The position numbers were made by a program, and so were the translations under genes. Source: Campylobacter sp. US33a (GTDB lineage: Bacteria; Campylobacterota; Campylobacteria; Campylobacterales; Campylobacteraceae). Taken from it: a stretch of DNA of 64,000 nt. The stretch lies in contig NZ_RYYL01000002.1 in the NCBI RefSeq assembly GCF_004378855.1, positions 156,312-220,311 on the forward strand, given 5' to 3'. This document shows, one piece after another, positions 53,813-63,980 of this stretch (position 1 is the stretch's first letter; each line of letters begins with the position of its first letter). The notes beneath the pieces are model-generated. The model ran no database searches. It was given only the letters and a program-made list of their open reading frames with translations, and had not been told where the DNA came from.

Positions 53813-55917
53813 GGCATTCTCGTTGATTGAATTTCTACATAAGGATTTTCACGCAAAGGAATGCGTATAATTTTAAAGCAAATTCCTATACAAGATAAAA
53901 TTACAAGCAAGGTTGCAATCATAAAAAATACGCAAAGTATCGCATTGACTATATTAGAAATTTTAGCTTGTTTTGCAAGTGAAAGATCTTTTTGCAATTG
54001 TGAAATTTGTGTTTCATCTTTGGTATTGTTAATTTGTTCTGTAAGTTTTTGAATTTTTTGATCTTGAATATAAACACTTGCAACATGACTTACAGCATTG
54101 GCAATTTTATCCCCTTCTTTGTAAGGCATAATTTTGGCAATTCCACCATAAAGTGTTGCGATTAAAACAAAAATTGCTGGAACTAGCGTAACCCAAGTAT
54201 ATTTTGCTTTCCCCATTTTTACAAGTATAGTTGTTGCAAGTAAAAGTGCCATTCCTGCAAGCATTTGATTGCTCACTCCAAAAAGCGGCCAAAGTGAATA
54301 AATACCGCCTTTTTCATCAATAGCACCTTGATAAAGAAAATATCCCCATCCAGCTACACTCAAAGCTGTGGCAAAAATTCCGGCAAAATAATTATTAAGA
54401 TTTCCCAAAGGTTTATATACATTACCCAAAATATCTTGCGCCATAAAACGACAAGCCCTTGTTCCAGCATCCACGGCAGTTAAAATAAACAAAGCTTCAA
54501 ATAATATAGCAAAATGATACCAAAAACCCATCATATTAATATCAAGGAATAACTCATGTAAAATCAAAGCAACGCCAATGGCAAAAGTTGGCGCACCACC
54601 CGTTCTTGAAAGTATGGTTTTTTCGCCTATATTTGTTGTTAAGTTTGTAATATCTTCAGGGCTAATGCTAAAACCCCAGCTTGAAATTGTCGTTGCTACG
54701 CCTACAACATCACTTCCTATAGTAGCTTCAGGAGAATTTATGGCAAAATAAAGTCCTGGTTCTAAAATACAAGCACAAATTAAAGCCATAATGGCAACCG
54801 CACTTTCCATAAGCATAGAGCCATATCCTATAGCCAGAGTGTGAGTTTCATTTTCTACCATTTTTGGAGTAGTTCCACTAGAAATTAAGGCATGAAAACC
54901 ACTAATAGCACCGCAAGCAATGGTGATAAATAAGAAAGGAAAAATTGATCCTGCAAAAACAGGACCACTGCCATCTAAATATTGAGAGTTGATTTTTGGC
55001 ATTTGTAAATCAGGAGCAACGACAATAATAGCTAAAGCCATAATTGCAATAACGCCGATTTTAAGAAAAGTAGATAAATAATCTCTTGGGGCAAGTAAAA
55101 ACCAAACTGGTAAAATCGCAGCAATAAAGCCATAAGCTATCATAATAAGTGCTAAATTTGGAGCACTAAGCGTAAAAATTTGACTCCAGTAAGGATCTGC
55201 AGCAATTTGAGCTCCATAATGAATGGCTAAAATTAAAAGCACAAAGCCGATGATTGAAGCTTCTCCAACTTTTCCAGGTCTTAAATATCTCATATAAATT
55301 CCCATAAAAACAGCAATAGGTATAGTCATACTAATGGTAAAAAGCCCCCAAGGTGAATGTGCTAATGCTTTGACAACTACCATTGCTAAGATGGCGATAA
55401 TGATTAACATAATTCCAAAAATTGCTATCATAGCAACAGCGCCCGTAAAACTTCCCATTTCATCTTTAATCATTTCGCCTAAAGATTTTCCATTACGGCG
55501 CATAGAGATGAAAAGTACGACAAAATCATGCACAGCACCTGCTAAAACCCCGCCAATTAAAATCCAAAGCATGGAAGGCAAATATCCCATTTGTGCTGCC
55601 AAAATCGGACCTACTAAAGGACCAGCGCCCGCAATGGCAGCAAAATGATGGCCAAATAATACAATTTTATTCGTAGGAACAAAATCACAACCATCATCAT
55701 TGATGATAGCAGGTGTGGCTCTTTTTTTATTTAATTCTAAAACCTTATAGGCTATGAAATGACCATAAAATCTATATCCTATCATATATATACATAAAGC
55801 TGCGATGATAAGGTAAATTGCAGATATGCTTTCTCCATTTTGTAAGGATAAGATACCAAAGCAACATGCACCTACAATGGCTACAAAAAACCATAATATT
55901 TTATTCGTAATACTCAT
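53809..55917 (-). CDS. cstA: Carbon starvation protein A
   Basis: A 702-residue carrier with about 16-18 membrane segments. I place the start at the ATG at 55917 rather than the TTG at 55923, because AAAGG lies 8 bases upstream. Conserved CstA segments include NDGCDFVPTNKIVLFGHHFA and AGPLVGPILAAQMGY. In C. jejuni it takes up peptides. The helical insert near residues 600-640 (QDQKIQKLTEQINNTKDE) is a short coiled coil between membrane segments. Confidence 0.92.
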   Translation of the reverse strand: MSITNKILWFFVAIVGACCFGILSLQNGESISAIYLIIAALCIYMIGYRFYGHFIAYKVLELNKKRATPAIINDDGCDFVPTNKIVLFGHHFAAIAGAGPLVGPILAAQMGYLPSMLWILIGGVLAGAVHDFVVLFISMRRNGKSLGEMIKDEMGSFTGAVAMIAIFGIMLIIIAILAMVVVKALAHSPWGLFTISMTIPIAVFMGIYMRYLRPGKVGEASIIGFVLLILAIHYGAQIAADPYWSQIFTLSAPNLALIMIAYGFIAAILPVWFLLAPRDYLSTFLKIGVIAIMALAIIVVAPDLQMPKINSQYLDGSGPVFAGSIFPFLFITIACGAISGFHALISSGTTPKMVENETHTLAIGYGSMLMESAVAIMALICACILEPGLYFAINSPEATIGSDVVGVATTISSWGFSISPEDITNLTTNIGEKTILSRTGGAPTFAIGVALILHELFLDINMMGFWYHFAILFEALFILTAVDAGTRACRFMAQDILGNVYKPLGNLNNYFAGIFATALSVAGWGYFLYQGAIDEKGGIYSLWPLFGVSNQMLAGMALLLATTILVKMGKAKYTWVTLVPAIFVLIATLYGGIAKIMPYKEGDKIANAVSHVASVYIQDQKIQKLTEQINNTKDETQISQLQKDLSLAKQAKISNIVNAILCVFFMIATLLVILSCIGICFKIIRIPLRENPYVEIQSTRMP

Positions 55918-56182
55918 TAGCAAACCTTTTACTCAAAATACAAAATGTATCAAAAGTGTAACATACTCTTTAATTTTAATGCTTAATTCTTGCACTTTTC
56001 ACAGAAAGAATGTGTCAAAAAAATTACAAAATGAAACATATTTGTATTGATTTTTATGTTATCAATATAACAAAAATTCACATTTTGTTTTTTGTGGAAT
56101 TTATGCTTAATTTAATAAAGCATTTAAGTTTAACTAAGATAAAATTACCCTTTTGAAATTTTAAAATTTGGAAGTTTATATT

Positions 56183-56968
56183 ATGGAATTTTGGGATTTA
56201 TCTTATGCTTTAATTGGTATTGTTTCTGGAATCACTTCAGGGCTTTTTGGTATAGGTGGAGGCATGATTATCGTGCCTTTTATGTTAAGTCTTGGTATGA
56301 GCTCGCATCATGCGGTTGGGATATCGGTAATTCAGATGATTTTAGCTTCTGTTTTTGGTTCTTATATTAATTATAAAAAAAAGAATTTAAATTTAAAAGA
56401 CGGCATTGTGATAGGACTTGGTGGGCTTTTGGGGGCTGGTTTTAGCGGTTTTGTCTTGAGTTATCTTTCTGATGTTGAATTAACTACAATATTTTTATGT
56501 GTGAGTTTTGTATTTTTTCTTAAATATGCTTTTGGAGTTAAAAATATTACTCATCATACAAAAAGATCGGTTTTAGCGAAAAATGTGATTTTATTTATAG
56601 CAGGGGCTTTTACAGGTGTTTTTGCTATTTCTTTAGGTATTGGTGGCGGACTTTTAATTGCACCAATTTTAGCTTATTTTTTGGGTTATGATAGCAAAAA
56701 AGTTGTTCCTATTTCTTTATTTTTTGTGATTTTTGCTTCAATATCTGGAATGTTTTCTTTTGTAGGATCTGGTGTGATTGATGAGGAAGTAATTTATAAA
56801 GGAATTTTAGTGGGTTTTGCATCCATGGTGGGAGTTTTTATCGGTATAAAAATTATCGAAAATATGAAAATTACCTCTCACCGTAAAATTTTACTTTGTG
56901 TGTATGCCTTATCTATTGTGGTGACTGCATTTTCTTTGCTAAGAAAATTAGAAATTGTATCTTTTTAG
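56183..56968 (+). CDS. TauE/SafE-family membrane protein
   Basis: A 261-residue protein with 7-8 membrane helices and the repeated glycine-rich half motifs GLFGIGGGMIIVPFML and ISLGIGGGLLIAPILA. These are the two halves of TauE/SafE sulphite/organosulphur exporters. I use the ATG at 56183. The 245 bases upstream hold only AT-rich leader DNA, with no further gene. Confidence 0.85.
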   Translation: MEFWDLSYALIGIVSGITSGLFGIGGGMIIVPFMLSLGMSSHHAVGISVIQMILASVFGSYINYKKKNLNLKDGIVIGLGGLLGAGFSGFVLSYLSDVELTTIFLCVSFVFFLKYAFGVKNITHHTKRSVLAKNVILFIAGAFTGVFAISLGIGGGLLIAPILAYFLGYDSKKVVPISLFFVIFASISGMFSFVGSGVIDEEVIYKGILVGFASMVGVFIGIKIIENMKITSHRKILLCVYALSIVVTAFSLLRKLEIVSF

Positions 56969-57062
56969 TTTGACTATGAAATTATGAAATAAGTTAAAAA
57001 TAATCACTAAAGTATGGATTTATGTTAAAATTATAAATTTTAAATTTAAGTAGGAAAATTTT

Positions 57063-59879
57063 ATGAATGATAGTATAAAAATCATCGGCGCAAGAGAAAA
57101 TAATCTTAAAAATATTAATCTTGAAATTCCAAAAAACAAACTCATCGTTTTTACAGGGTTAAGTGGTAGTGGAAAATCAACCCTTGCTTTTGGCACACTT
57201 TATGCCGAAGGACAACGCCGTTATATAGAAAGCTTAAGTGCTTATGCAAGACAATTTTTAGACAAAGTAGGCAAACCTGATGTTGATAAAATCGAAGGCT
57301 TAACTCCTGCTATTGCTATTGATCAAAAAACCACTTCTAAAAACCCACGCTCAACCGTGGGAACGATCACTGAAATTTATGATTATTTAAGACTTTTATA
57401 CGCTAGGATAGGCATCCAGCACTGCCACCAATGCGGACAAAAAATTTCATCTATGAGTGCGAGTGATATTGTAGGAGAAATTTTAAAATTCCCAAAAGGT
57501 GCTAAAATCATCATTTACGCTCCTTTGGTGCGTGAAAAAAAAGGAACTTACGCGGATTTGCTTGAAAATTTGCGAAACAAAGGCTATGTAAGAGCACAAA
57601 TTGATGGAGTTTTGGTAAGACTTGATGAAGATATAGAACTGGCAAAAACCAAAAAACACACCATAAAATTAGTTATTGATCGCCTTGAAATTAGCGAAGA
57701 TTTACTTTCGCGTCTTGCAAGTGATATAGAAAAAGGCTTAGAAGAAAGCTTTGGTGAGATCGAGATAGAAGTTTTAAATCCCGATGAAGTAGGGCTTAAT
57801 AAGCATTATCATTTTAGTGAACACTGCGCTTGTTTTGATTGTAAAATTTCTTTTGTACCACTTGAGCCTTTGAGTTTTTCTTTTAATTCTCCAAAAGGAG
57901 CTTGTGAGGCTTGTGATGGACTTGGAATTCGCTACACACTGGATATGAAAAAAATCATCGATGAAAGCCTAAGTCTTGAAAATGGTGCAGTTAAAATAAT
58001 GTATGGTTTTAACAAAAGCTATTATTATAAGTTTTTAATCGCCTTTTGTGAACAAAATGAAATTCCTATCAAGTTGCCATTTATGGAGCTTAGTGAAGAA
58101 CAAAAACGCCTTGTATTATACGGAAATGCAAAAACTATTGACTTTTTTTGGAAAAGAAACCGCCTAAAACGCACCTTTGAAGGCGTGGTAAAAATGGCTT
58201 ATGAAATGCTAAAAGATGAAAAAGATTTAGCAGAATATATGAGTGAAAAAATTTGCAAAGATTGTGGCGGTCATCGCTTAAGACCTGAAAGTTTGGCAGT
58301 AAAAGTAGCTTCAAAAGGGCTTGGTGAAATTTTAGATATGAGTATAGAAGATAGCACCGCTTTTTTTGCTAATGAAAAGAATTTTGCATATTTAGGTGAA
58401 CAAGAAAAAATGATTTCAAAACCTATTTTAAAAGAGATTAATGAAAGACTTTTCTTTTTATATGATGTGGGGCTTGGATATTTATCTTTAGGACGCGATG
58501 CAAGGACGATTAGTGGAGGCGAGGCACAAAGAATTCGTATTGCTTCGCAAATTGGCAGTGGTTTAAGTGGGGTTATGTATGTATTAGATGAGCCTAGCAT
58601 TGGACTTCATGAAAGAGATACTGCAAAACTCATTAAAACTTTAAGAAATTTACAACAAAAGGGCAATACTTTAATCGTCGTAGAACATGATAAAATGACC
58701 ATAGAAGAAGCTGATTTTATCGTAGATATTGGGCCAAAAGCAGGGAAATTTGGTGGAGAAGTGGTATTTGCTGGAACTTACAAAGAGCTCTTAAAAAGCA
58801 AAAGCGAAACCGCACTTTATATGAGCGGTAAAAAGCAAATTTCGCAGCTTAAAAATAGAGAACAAAAAGAGTGGCTAGAGCTTAAAAATGTGAGTATTAA
58901 TAATATCAAAGATTTAAGTGTTTCTTTTCCTTTACAAAATTTAGTTGCAATTACTGGGGTTTCAGGCTCTGGAAAAAGCTCTTTGATACTTCAAACCTTA
59001 CTTCCTTTTGCACAAGAAGAATTAAACCGCGCTAAAAAAGTAAAAAAATTAGGTGGAGTAGAAATTCTTGGACTTGAAAAGCTTGATAAAGTAATTTATC
59101 TTGATCAAAGCCCAATCGGCAGAACGCCTAGATCAAATCCTGCTACTTATACGGGTGCTATGGATGAAATTCGTAATCTTTTTGCTGCTACAAAAGAAGC
59201 TAAAATGCGTGGCTATAAAGCCGGTCGTTTCTCTTTTAATGTAAAAGGGGGAAGATGCGAAAAATGTAGTGGCGATGGAGAGATTAAAATAGAAATGCAT
59301 TTTCTGCCTGATGTAATGGTTGTTTGTGATACTTGTGGGGGCAAACGCTATAATGACGCGACTTTAGAGATAAAATATAAAGGTAAAAATATTAGCGAAA
59401 TTTTAAATATGAGCGTTTTAGAAGCGAGTGAATTTTTTACTGCTGTGCCAAAAATCAAGCAAAAATTAGATACTTTGGTAAAAGTGGGACTTGATTATCT
59501 CACTTTAGGACAAAATGCAACGACTTTAAGCGGTGGCGAAGCACAAAGGATAAAACTTGCAAAAGAATTAAGTCGCAGCGATACAGGAAAAACGCTTTAT
59601 ATACTTGATGAGCCAACAACTGGGCTTCATTTTGAAGATGTAAATAAACTCATTTTGGTTTTACAACACTTAGTTGATCTTAAAAATTCCGTTTTTGTGA
59701 TAGAGCATAATTTAGATGTGATTAAAAACGCAGACTTTATCATCGATATGGGGCCAGAAGGCGGAGTAAAAGGTGGCAAAATAATAAGCACAGGAAGCGT
59801 GGAAAAAGTAGCAAAAGAACACAAGAAAACAAAATCTTACACAGGATATTATTTAGATTTAGAGCTTAAAAAGAGTTAA
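57063..59879 (+). CDS. uvrA: Excinuclease ABC subunit A
   Basis: A 938-residue tandem ABC ATPase. Walker A GLSGSGKSTLAF at residue 31 and GVSGSGKSSLIL in the second half. Two zinc-finger modules are visible (CHQCGQK plus later Cys; CEKCSGDGE to CDTCGGKRY), and signature ISGGEAQRI and LSGGEAQRI. It recognises DNA damage and loads UvrB. It runs straight into the next gene with a gap of one base. Confidence 0.96.
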   Translation: MNDSIKIIGARENNLKNINLEIPKNKLIVFTGLSGSGKSTLAFGTLYAEGQRRYIESLSAYARQFLDKVGKPDVDKIEGLTPAIAIDQKTTSKNPRSTVGTITEIYDYLRLLYARIGIQHCHQCGQKISSMSASDIVGEILKFPKGAKIIIYAPLVREKKGTYADLLENLRNKGYVRAQIDGVLVRLDEDIELAKTKKHTIKLVIDRLEISEDLLSRLASDIEKGLEESFGEIEIEVLNPDEVGLNKHYHFSEHCACFDCKISFVPLEPLSFSFNSPKGACEACDGLGIRYTLDMKKIIDESLSLENGAVKIMYGFNKSYYYKFLIAFCEQNEIPIKLPFMELSEEQKRLVLYGNAKTIDFFWKRNRLKRTFEGVVKMAYEMLKDEKDLAEYMSEKICKDCGGHRLRPESLAVKVASKGLGEILDMSIEDSTAFFANEKNFAYLGEQEKMISKPILKEINERLFFLYDVGLGYLSLGRDARTISGGEAQRIRIASQIGSGLSGVMYVLDEPSIGLHERDTAKLIKTLRNLQQKGNTLIVVEHDKMTIEEADFIVDIGPKAGKFGGEVVFAGTYKELLKSKSETALYMSGKKQISQLKNREQKEWLELKNVSINNIKDLSVSFPLQNLVAITGVSGSGKSSLILQTLLPFAQEELNRAKKVKKLGGVEILGLEKLDKVIYLDQSPIGRTPRSNPATYTGAMDEIRNLFAATKEAKMRGYKAGRFSFNVKGGRCEKCSGDGEIKIEMHFLPDVMVVCDTCGGKRYNDATLEIKYKGKNISEILNMSVLEASEFFTAVPKIKQKLDTLVKVGLDYLTLGQNATTLSGGEAQRIKLAKELSRSDTGKTLYILDEPTTGLHFEDVNKLILVLQHLVDLKNSVFVIEHNLDVIKNADFIIDMGPEGGVKGGKIISTGSVEKVAKEHKKTKSYTGYYLDLELKKS

Positions 59880-59880
59880 A

Positions 59881-60450
59881 ATGACACAAGCACAAAAAAT
59901 AGCATTTTTTAAGATTAAAAGATTAAGTGTTTATATATTTTTTTGTGCTTTATATAATTTTTATTACTTTTTTTCTTATGAAGGGGTGACAAGCTCATAT
60001 GAATCTGGGAACGAAATTCTTTATATTGGCGGTATATTTTTATGCTTTTTTTCTTATATTTATATCATTCTTGCTTTTATTTTTATGGTGGCAAGAATTC
60101 ATTTTTTATTTTCTTCTAATAAGATTTTAATTTATTTTTTGCCCGCTATTATAAGCCTTGGTTCATCTTTTTTTCTTTTGGAAAATAAAATTTTATTTTT
60201 AGGGTTTTTAGCTTTATTTTTCGTTTTTTATTTTTTATTTTCACTCACTCTTGCTTCGCTTTTTAAAGAAGTGAAAATGTCCTTTTATTTTGCGTTTTTT
60301 TGTGTGCTTTTGGCATTTTTATCTTTTATATTTTTTGATAAATTAAGTCTTTTATTCCTTTTTATCGCTTTGCATTTTTTGAGTTTTGCTTATGCTTTTG
60401 AAAGGTATAAAATTTTAAAAAAATTACAAAATCTTAATTTTAAATTATAA
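59881..60450 (+). CDS. Polytopic membrane protein downstream of uvrA
   Basis: A 189-residue, Phe- and Leu-rich protein with about six membrane segments and short loops. It begins one base after uvrA, so it is in the uvrA transcript. I recognise no family. Confidence 0.7.
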   Translation: MTQAQKIAFFKIKRLSVYIFFCALYNFYYFFSYEGVTSSYESGNEILYIGGIFLCFFSYIYIILAFIFMVARIHFLFSSNKILIYFLPAIISLGSSFFLLENKILFLGFLALFFVFYFLFSLTLASLFKEVKMSFYFAFFCVLLAFLSFIFFDKLSLLFLFIALHFLSFAYAFERYKILKKLQNLNFKL

Positions 60451-60557
60451 TATTTTTAAAATTTAAAGCACATTTTTTTGATTGATTTTTTAATGATATA
60501 ATTTAAAATTTGTTATTTAAATATGTTTTATTTTTTAATAATTTTTGAAAGGGAAAA

Positions 60558-62192
60558 ATGATTAAAAAATTACAAATACAAAGTATTAAATTTTTTAAAG
60601 AAATACTAGATTTTATTACTTTTAAACCTTTAAAACCCTTAAGTTGCTTAGAATTTTTGATTTTTTTAATTTTTACTTGTTTGTTGGCGATTATTTTTGT
60701 GATTTTTACACTTATAACTCCAGCATCTCTTTTTTTTGTTGCTATTTTATTTTTAGGACTTTTTGTCATAAGGCTTTGTATGCAAAGACTTTTAGATCTC
60801 GATTTGAAATTTATCAATCCTTGGGTGTTTGTAATTTTTATTTTTATAAGCATTTTGCTTTTAGGTTTTGTTGATCTTAATGCTGATTTTTTACAAAAAT
60901 ATCATTTGATTTTTATTTTTCTTAAAGGTTTGATTATCCTTTGTTTTATTTTATTTTGCTGTTTTGTTTATCTTTTTTTCGCTACGGATAAAAATTTTAA
61001 TATCTTTAAAAGCCCTAAAGAAAAATATCCTTTTGCCTTTGCCTTTTTGTTTATAATGGGCACTTTGCTTATTGCTTTAAATTCATATGACTTGCAAAAA
61101 GATATTTCTTGGGATTTAGAAGGCACTCTTAAAGCCTATCATTTTGAATTTTTCATAGGACTTGCAGCATTGGGTTTGGCTGGAATTTTAAGTAGTAATT
61201 TTTTGAGTAAATTTTTTAGCATGTTGGCTTTGATTGGAATTTTTATTTTGGCGCTAAGTTATTATGCGTTGTTTGGGGCTAATTTATATAATACGGATGA
61301 AATTAATTATGTTCTTATGCTTTTTATTTTTGCCTTTGTTTTTCGCGAGCAGGGTGTGTTTTCTGTATTGATTATTGCGTTGTGGCTTTTAAATTTTCAA
61401 TTATTTATGAATTCTTTCATCTTTTTGCTCTTTTGTATGCTTTATCTTTCTAGTTTTGTAACTTTAGATAAAAAAACTTGGTATGTATCTGTATTTTGGG
61501 CTTTTGGTATAGGACTTTTGTCTGAAATGTTCTTAACGCATTTTCAAAATTTGGACTTTGTATATGCACATCATGAATTTAAATTATTTTGGCTTTTTTT
61601 CTTCTTAACTTTAATTTTAGCAACTTTAAATGCTTATTTTCTTCGTTTTCGAAGTCAACTTATGCTGGTATTAGCTTTGTTGTATGGAATTTTTTGTGTA
61701 GTGTTTTTTAAGATAGAAGCTTTAAGAATTATATTGGGTGAAATTTTTTTATATTTTTTTCCTTTAGCACAACCTCAAACTGTAACGATCTTTTTTGGTA
61801 AAGAAAATTTAATCCTTTTTGCTTTATTTTTTTCTTTAAATTACAGCAATGTTAAATTTAAAACCCTGCTTTGCGTATTGTTTTTTGCCTATATGTGTTT
61901 TTCGCAAATTTATCTTTTTGAAGGTGTGCAAAATACTGGCATATCTTTAGTTTGGATTATTTTTATATTTTTTACATTTTTGCTTTCGGTGTTATTACTT
62001 AAATTTAAACCTTTAATGGCTTTTATGATTATATTTTATGCCTTTTTGCAATTTTTTGATTATTTTGAATATAAAATAAGTCTAAGCATAACATTAATTT
62101 TGACTTTATTTGTGTTTATTGGAGGTCTAAAGAATTTAAAAAAAACTTATGATAAATATCATGTTTTCAAGGGTGCAAAATGTCAAATTTAA
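60558..62192 (+). CDS. Large multi-pass membrane protein, DUF805-like start
   Basis: A 544-residue protein with about 16 membrane segments. The first 120 residues have a DUF805-like look (KPLSCLEFLIFLIF, then VIRLCMQRLLDLDL), after which come Phe-rich helices of no recognised type. It starts after an AAAGGG site and overlaps the next gene by 13 bases. The function is unknown. Confidence 0.65.
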   Translation: MIKKLQIQSIKFFKEILDFITFKPLKPLSCLEFLIFLIFTCLLAIIFVIFTLITPASLFFVAILFLGLFVIRLCMQRLLDLDLKFINPWVFVIFIFISILLLGFVDLNADFLQKYHLIFIFLKGLIILCFILFCCFVYLFFATDKNFNIFKSPKEKYPFAFAFLFIMGTLLIALNSYDLQKDISWDLEGTLKAYHFEFFIGLAALGLAGILSSNFLSKFFSMLALIGIFILALSYYALFGANLYNTDEINYVLMLFIFAFVFREQGVFSVLIIALWLLNFQLFMNSFIFLLFCMLYLSSFVTLDKKTWYVSVFWAFGIGLLSEMFLTHFQNLDFVYAHHEFKLFWLFFFLTLILATLNAYFLRFRSQLMLVLALLYGIFCVVFFKIEALRIILGEIFLYFFPLAQPQTVTIFFGKENLILFALFFSLNYSNVKFKTLLCVLFFAYMCFSQIYLFEGVQNTGISLVWIIFIFFTFLLSVLLLKFKPLMAFMIIFYAFLQFFDYFEYKISLSITLILTLFVFIGGLKNLKKTYDKYHVFKGAKCQI

Positions 62193-62893
62193 ACTTTTAT
62201 GAAATGCTTAAAATTCAAAGACAAAATGATTTTAAAAATGCTAAAATAGCCGCTTGGGTAGTTTTTGCAAGTTTTTTATTTTGCGTTTGTTTTCAGTTTT
62301 TACCCATTATTCTTGATTTTGCCTATGATTTAAAATTGTTGAATTTTGATTCTATCACTAATATTTTAGCTATGGTTTTTAATGCAATTTTTTTAATTTC
62401 TTATTTGATTGTGATTTTAAAGCTTTATTTTGCAAGTGAAAGTAAAGTTTTTTTGATCAGTTTTTTTATAGCTGCATTTACTCAATTTATCGCTTTATTA
62501 AGCTTAATTTATCTTATTATTAGTCCTTATCCTGTTGATAAGATATTGCGTATTTCTTTATATGGCTTTTCCTTTTTATGTCTTGTGGTAGCCATTTTTT
62601 GCACTTTTATATTTTTTAAAATGCTAAAAACCTTATGTGAAAATAAGATTTATTTTACAGCGTGTTTTGTTTTTAAAAGTGTGATTTTGATAATTATTTA
62701 TATATTTATGTTTGTTTTAATTTATAGTGAGCCTTCTTTTGCTTTAATCATTGCTGGATTTATGGTTTTTTTCTTTGCAGGTTTGTTATTTGCTATTTAT
62801 TATGCACTATTTGCTTTCGCACTTAGTAAAAACAAAGATATCAAATTCGAACCAAATTTAAAGCTTGTATCCAATGAAAAAGAAAATATTTAA
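62180..62893 (+). CDS. Multi-pass membrane protein
   Basis: A 237-residue protein with a cytoplasmic N-terminus of about 25 residues and six to seven membrane segments, ending in a short basic tail. It is coupled to both neighbours by overlaps of 13 and 20 bases. No family recognised. Confidence 0.65.
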   Translation: MSNLNFYEMLKIQRQNDFKNAKIAAWVVFASFLFCVCFQFLPIILDFAYDLKLLNFDSITNILAMVFNAIFLISYLIVILKLYFASESKVFLISFFIAAFTQFIALLSLIYLIISPYPVDKILRISLYGFSFLCLVVAIFCTFIFFKMLKTLCENKIYFTACFVFKSVILIIIYIFMFVLIYSEPSFALIIAGFMVFFFAGLLFAIYYALFAFALSKNKDIKFEPNLKLVSNEKENI

Positions 62894-63458
62894 ATTTAGT
62901 ATTTTATTTGCTATTTTTCTAAGTTTAAGCCAAAGTGCCTTGGTTTATGTTTTTAATCATTATTTAATTATTGATTTTAGCACTTATGAAATACCATCGC
63001 AAAGCCTAAATTTAACCAATCAAAATCTTTATCATTTAAAGCATAATTTGCGTCTTTTGCATTCTATTTTAGTTTTTTTGTTAGCTATTGCATTTTTATT
63101 CATACATTTATTTTTCTTTTATATTTTTAGAAAAGAAAAATTTATTTTTTATTCCTTTTTTTGTTTTATGCTTTTTATAATCAGCGTTATTGCTTGTTTG
63201 TATCTTGAATATATAGGGCAAGAGGAAAGTATTTTTTGGTATTGTATAGCATTTTTTAGTTTTATTATTTATTTGATTTATCTTTTATTTTTGGATAAAT
63301 TTTTCAAAAGTCATCTTTTTAAAATCTTTTTTGTTTTTGTTTTTTTATGTGGAGTTTTAACAGAGCTTAAATTTATGCTTATGGATTTTATCATGCCTTT
63401 TGTTTTGCCTACTTATTTTTTAATTTTATTTATTTTAATGCGTAAAAAAGAGTTTTAA
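62874..63458 (+). CDS. Multi-pass membrane protein
   Basis: A 194-residue protein starting at the ATG at 62874 (MKKKIFKFS); a TTG 9 bases earlier is less likely. It has one N-terminal helix, a periplasmic stretch of about 35 residues, then five membrane segments. Its stop overlaps the next ATG in a TAATG. It is very rich in Phe. No family recognised. Confidence 0.62.
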   Translation: MKKKIFKFSILFAIFLSLSQSALVYVFNHYLIIDFSTYEIPSQSLNLTNQNLYHLKHNLRLLHSILVFLLAIAFLFIHLFFFYIFRKEKFIFYSFFCFMLFIISVIACLYLEYIGQEESIFWYCIAFFSFIIYLIYLLFLDKFFKSHLFKIFFVFVFLCGVLTELKFMLMDFIMPFVLPTYFLILFILMRKKEF

Positions 63459-63898
63459 TGTTTGATTTCTTATACAATGATATCAGTTATTTGGGGCTTT
63501 TTATAGTGTGTTTTCTTTCAAGTACGCTTTTACCCCTTGCAAGCGAAGCCTTTGTTGTGGGTTTTGTAAAGCTTGATTTTAATGTGAATTTGGTTTTATT
63601 TGTAGCGACTTTGGGCAATGCTTTAGGGAGTTTAAGCACTTATGCTTTGGCCTATTTGGGTAAAGAAAAAATTTTAGAAAAGTATTTTTCTAAGTCTTTA
63701 AAGAAGCTTGATAAATTCAATGCGAATTTCACTAACTTTGGAAGTATTTATGCTTTTTTAACCTTTTTACCTTTAATAGGCGATATTTTTGCCTTAGGGC
63801 TTGGCTTTGCCAAGTATCCTATTTTTAAGAGTGCTTTTTTTATATTTTTGGGAAAATTAAGTCGTTATATAGTGATTATTTTTTTGACTAATATATGA
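63458..63898 (+). CDS. YqaA/DedA-like membrane protein
   Basis: A 146-residue protein of the VTT/SNARE-associated type, short YqaA form. The segment FLSSTLLPLASEAFVVGFV and the GNALGSLSTYALAYLG block match the family. DedA-type proteins act in lipid flipping or membrane potential upkeep. It is the last gene of the coupled membrane set. Confidence 0.78.
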   Translation: MFDFLYNDISYLGLFIVCFLSSTLLPLASEAFVVGFVKLDFNVNLVLFVATLGNALGSLSTYALAYLGKEKILEKYFSKSLKKLDKFNANFTNFGSIYAFLTFLPLIGDIFALGLGFAKYPIFKSAFFIFLGKLSRYIVIIFLTNI

Positions 63899-63928
63899 AG
63901 CTAACTTCATAGGCAGACTAGCCACTAC

Positions 63929-63934
63929 TATAAT
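63929..63934 (+). promoter_or_regulatory. -10 box of the gene at 63981
   Basis: TATAAT, 46 bases before the ATG at 63981. A small hairpin (7-base stem around CTAA, 63894-63911) lies just upstream over the preceding stop codon. Confidence 0.5.
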
Positions 63935-63980
63935 CATAGAAGATGGTTTATACATAGGTTAAATTAAGAAAGGATAAATA

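Noticed and set aside
63894..63911. Hairpin TATGAAG / CTTCATA after the YqaA-like gene
   Set aside because: The stem is short and no T-run follows, so termination is unlikely; noted only with the promoter entry.
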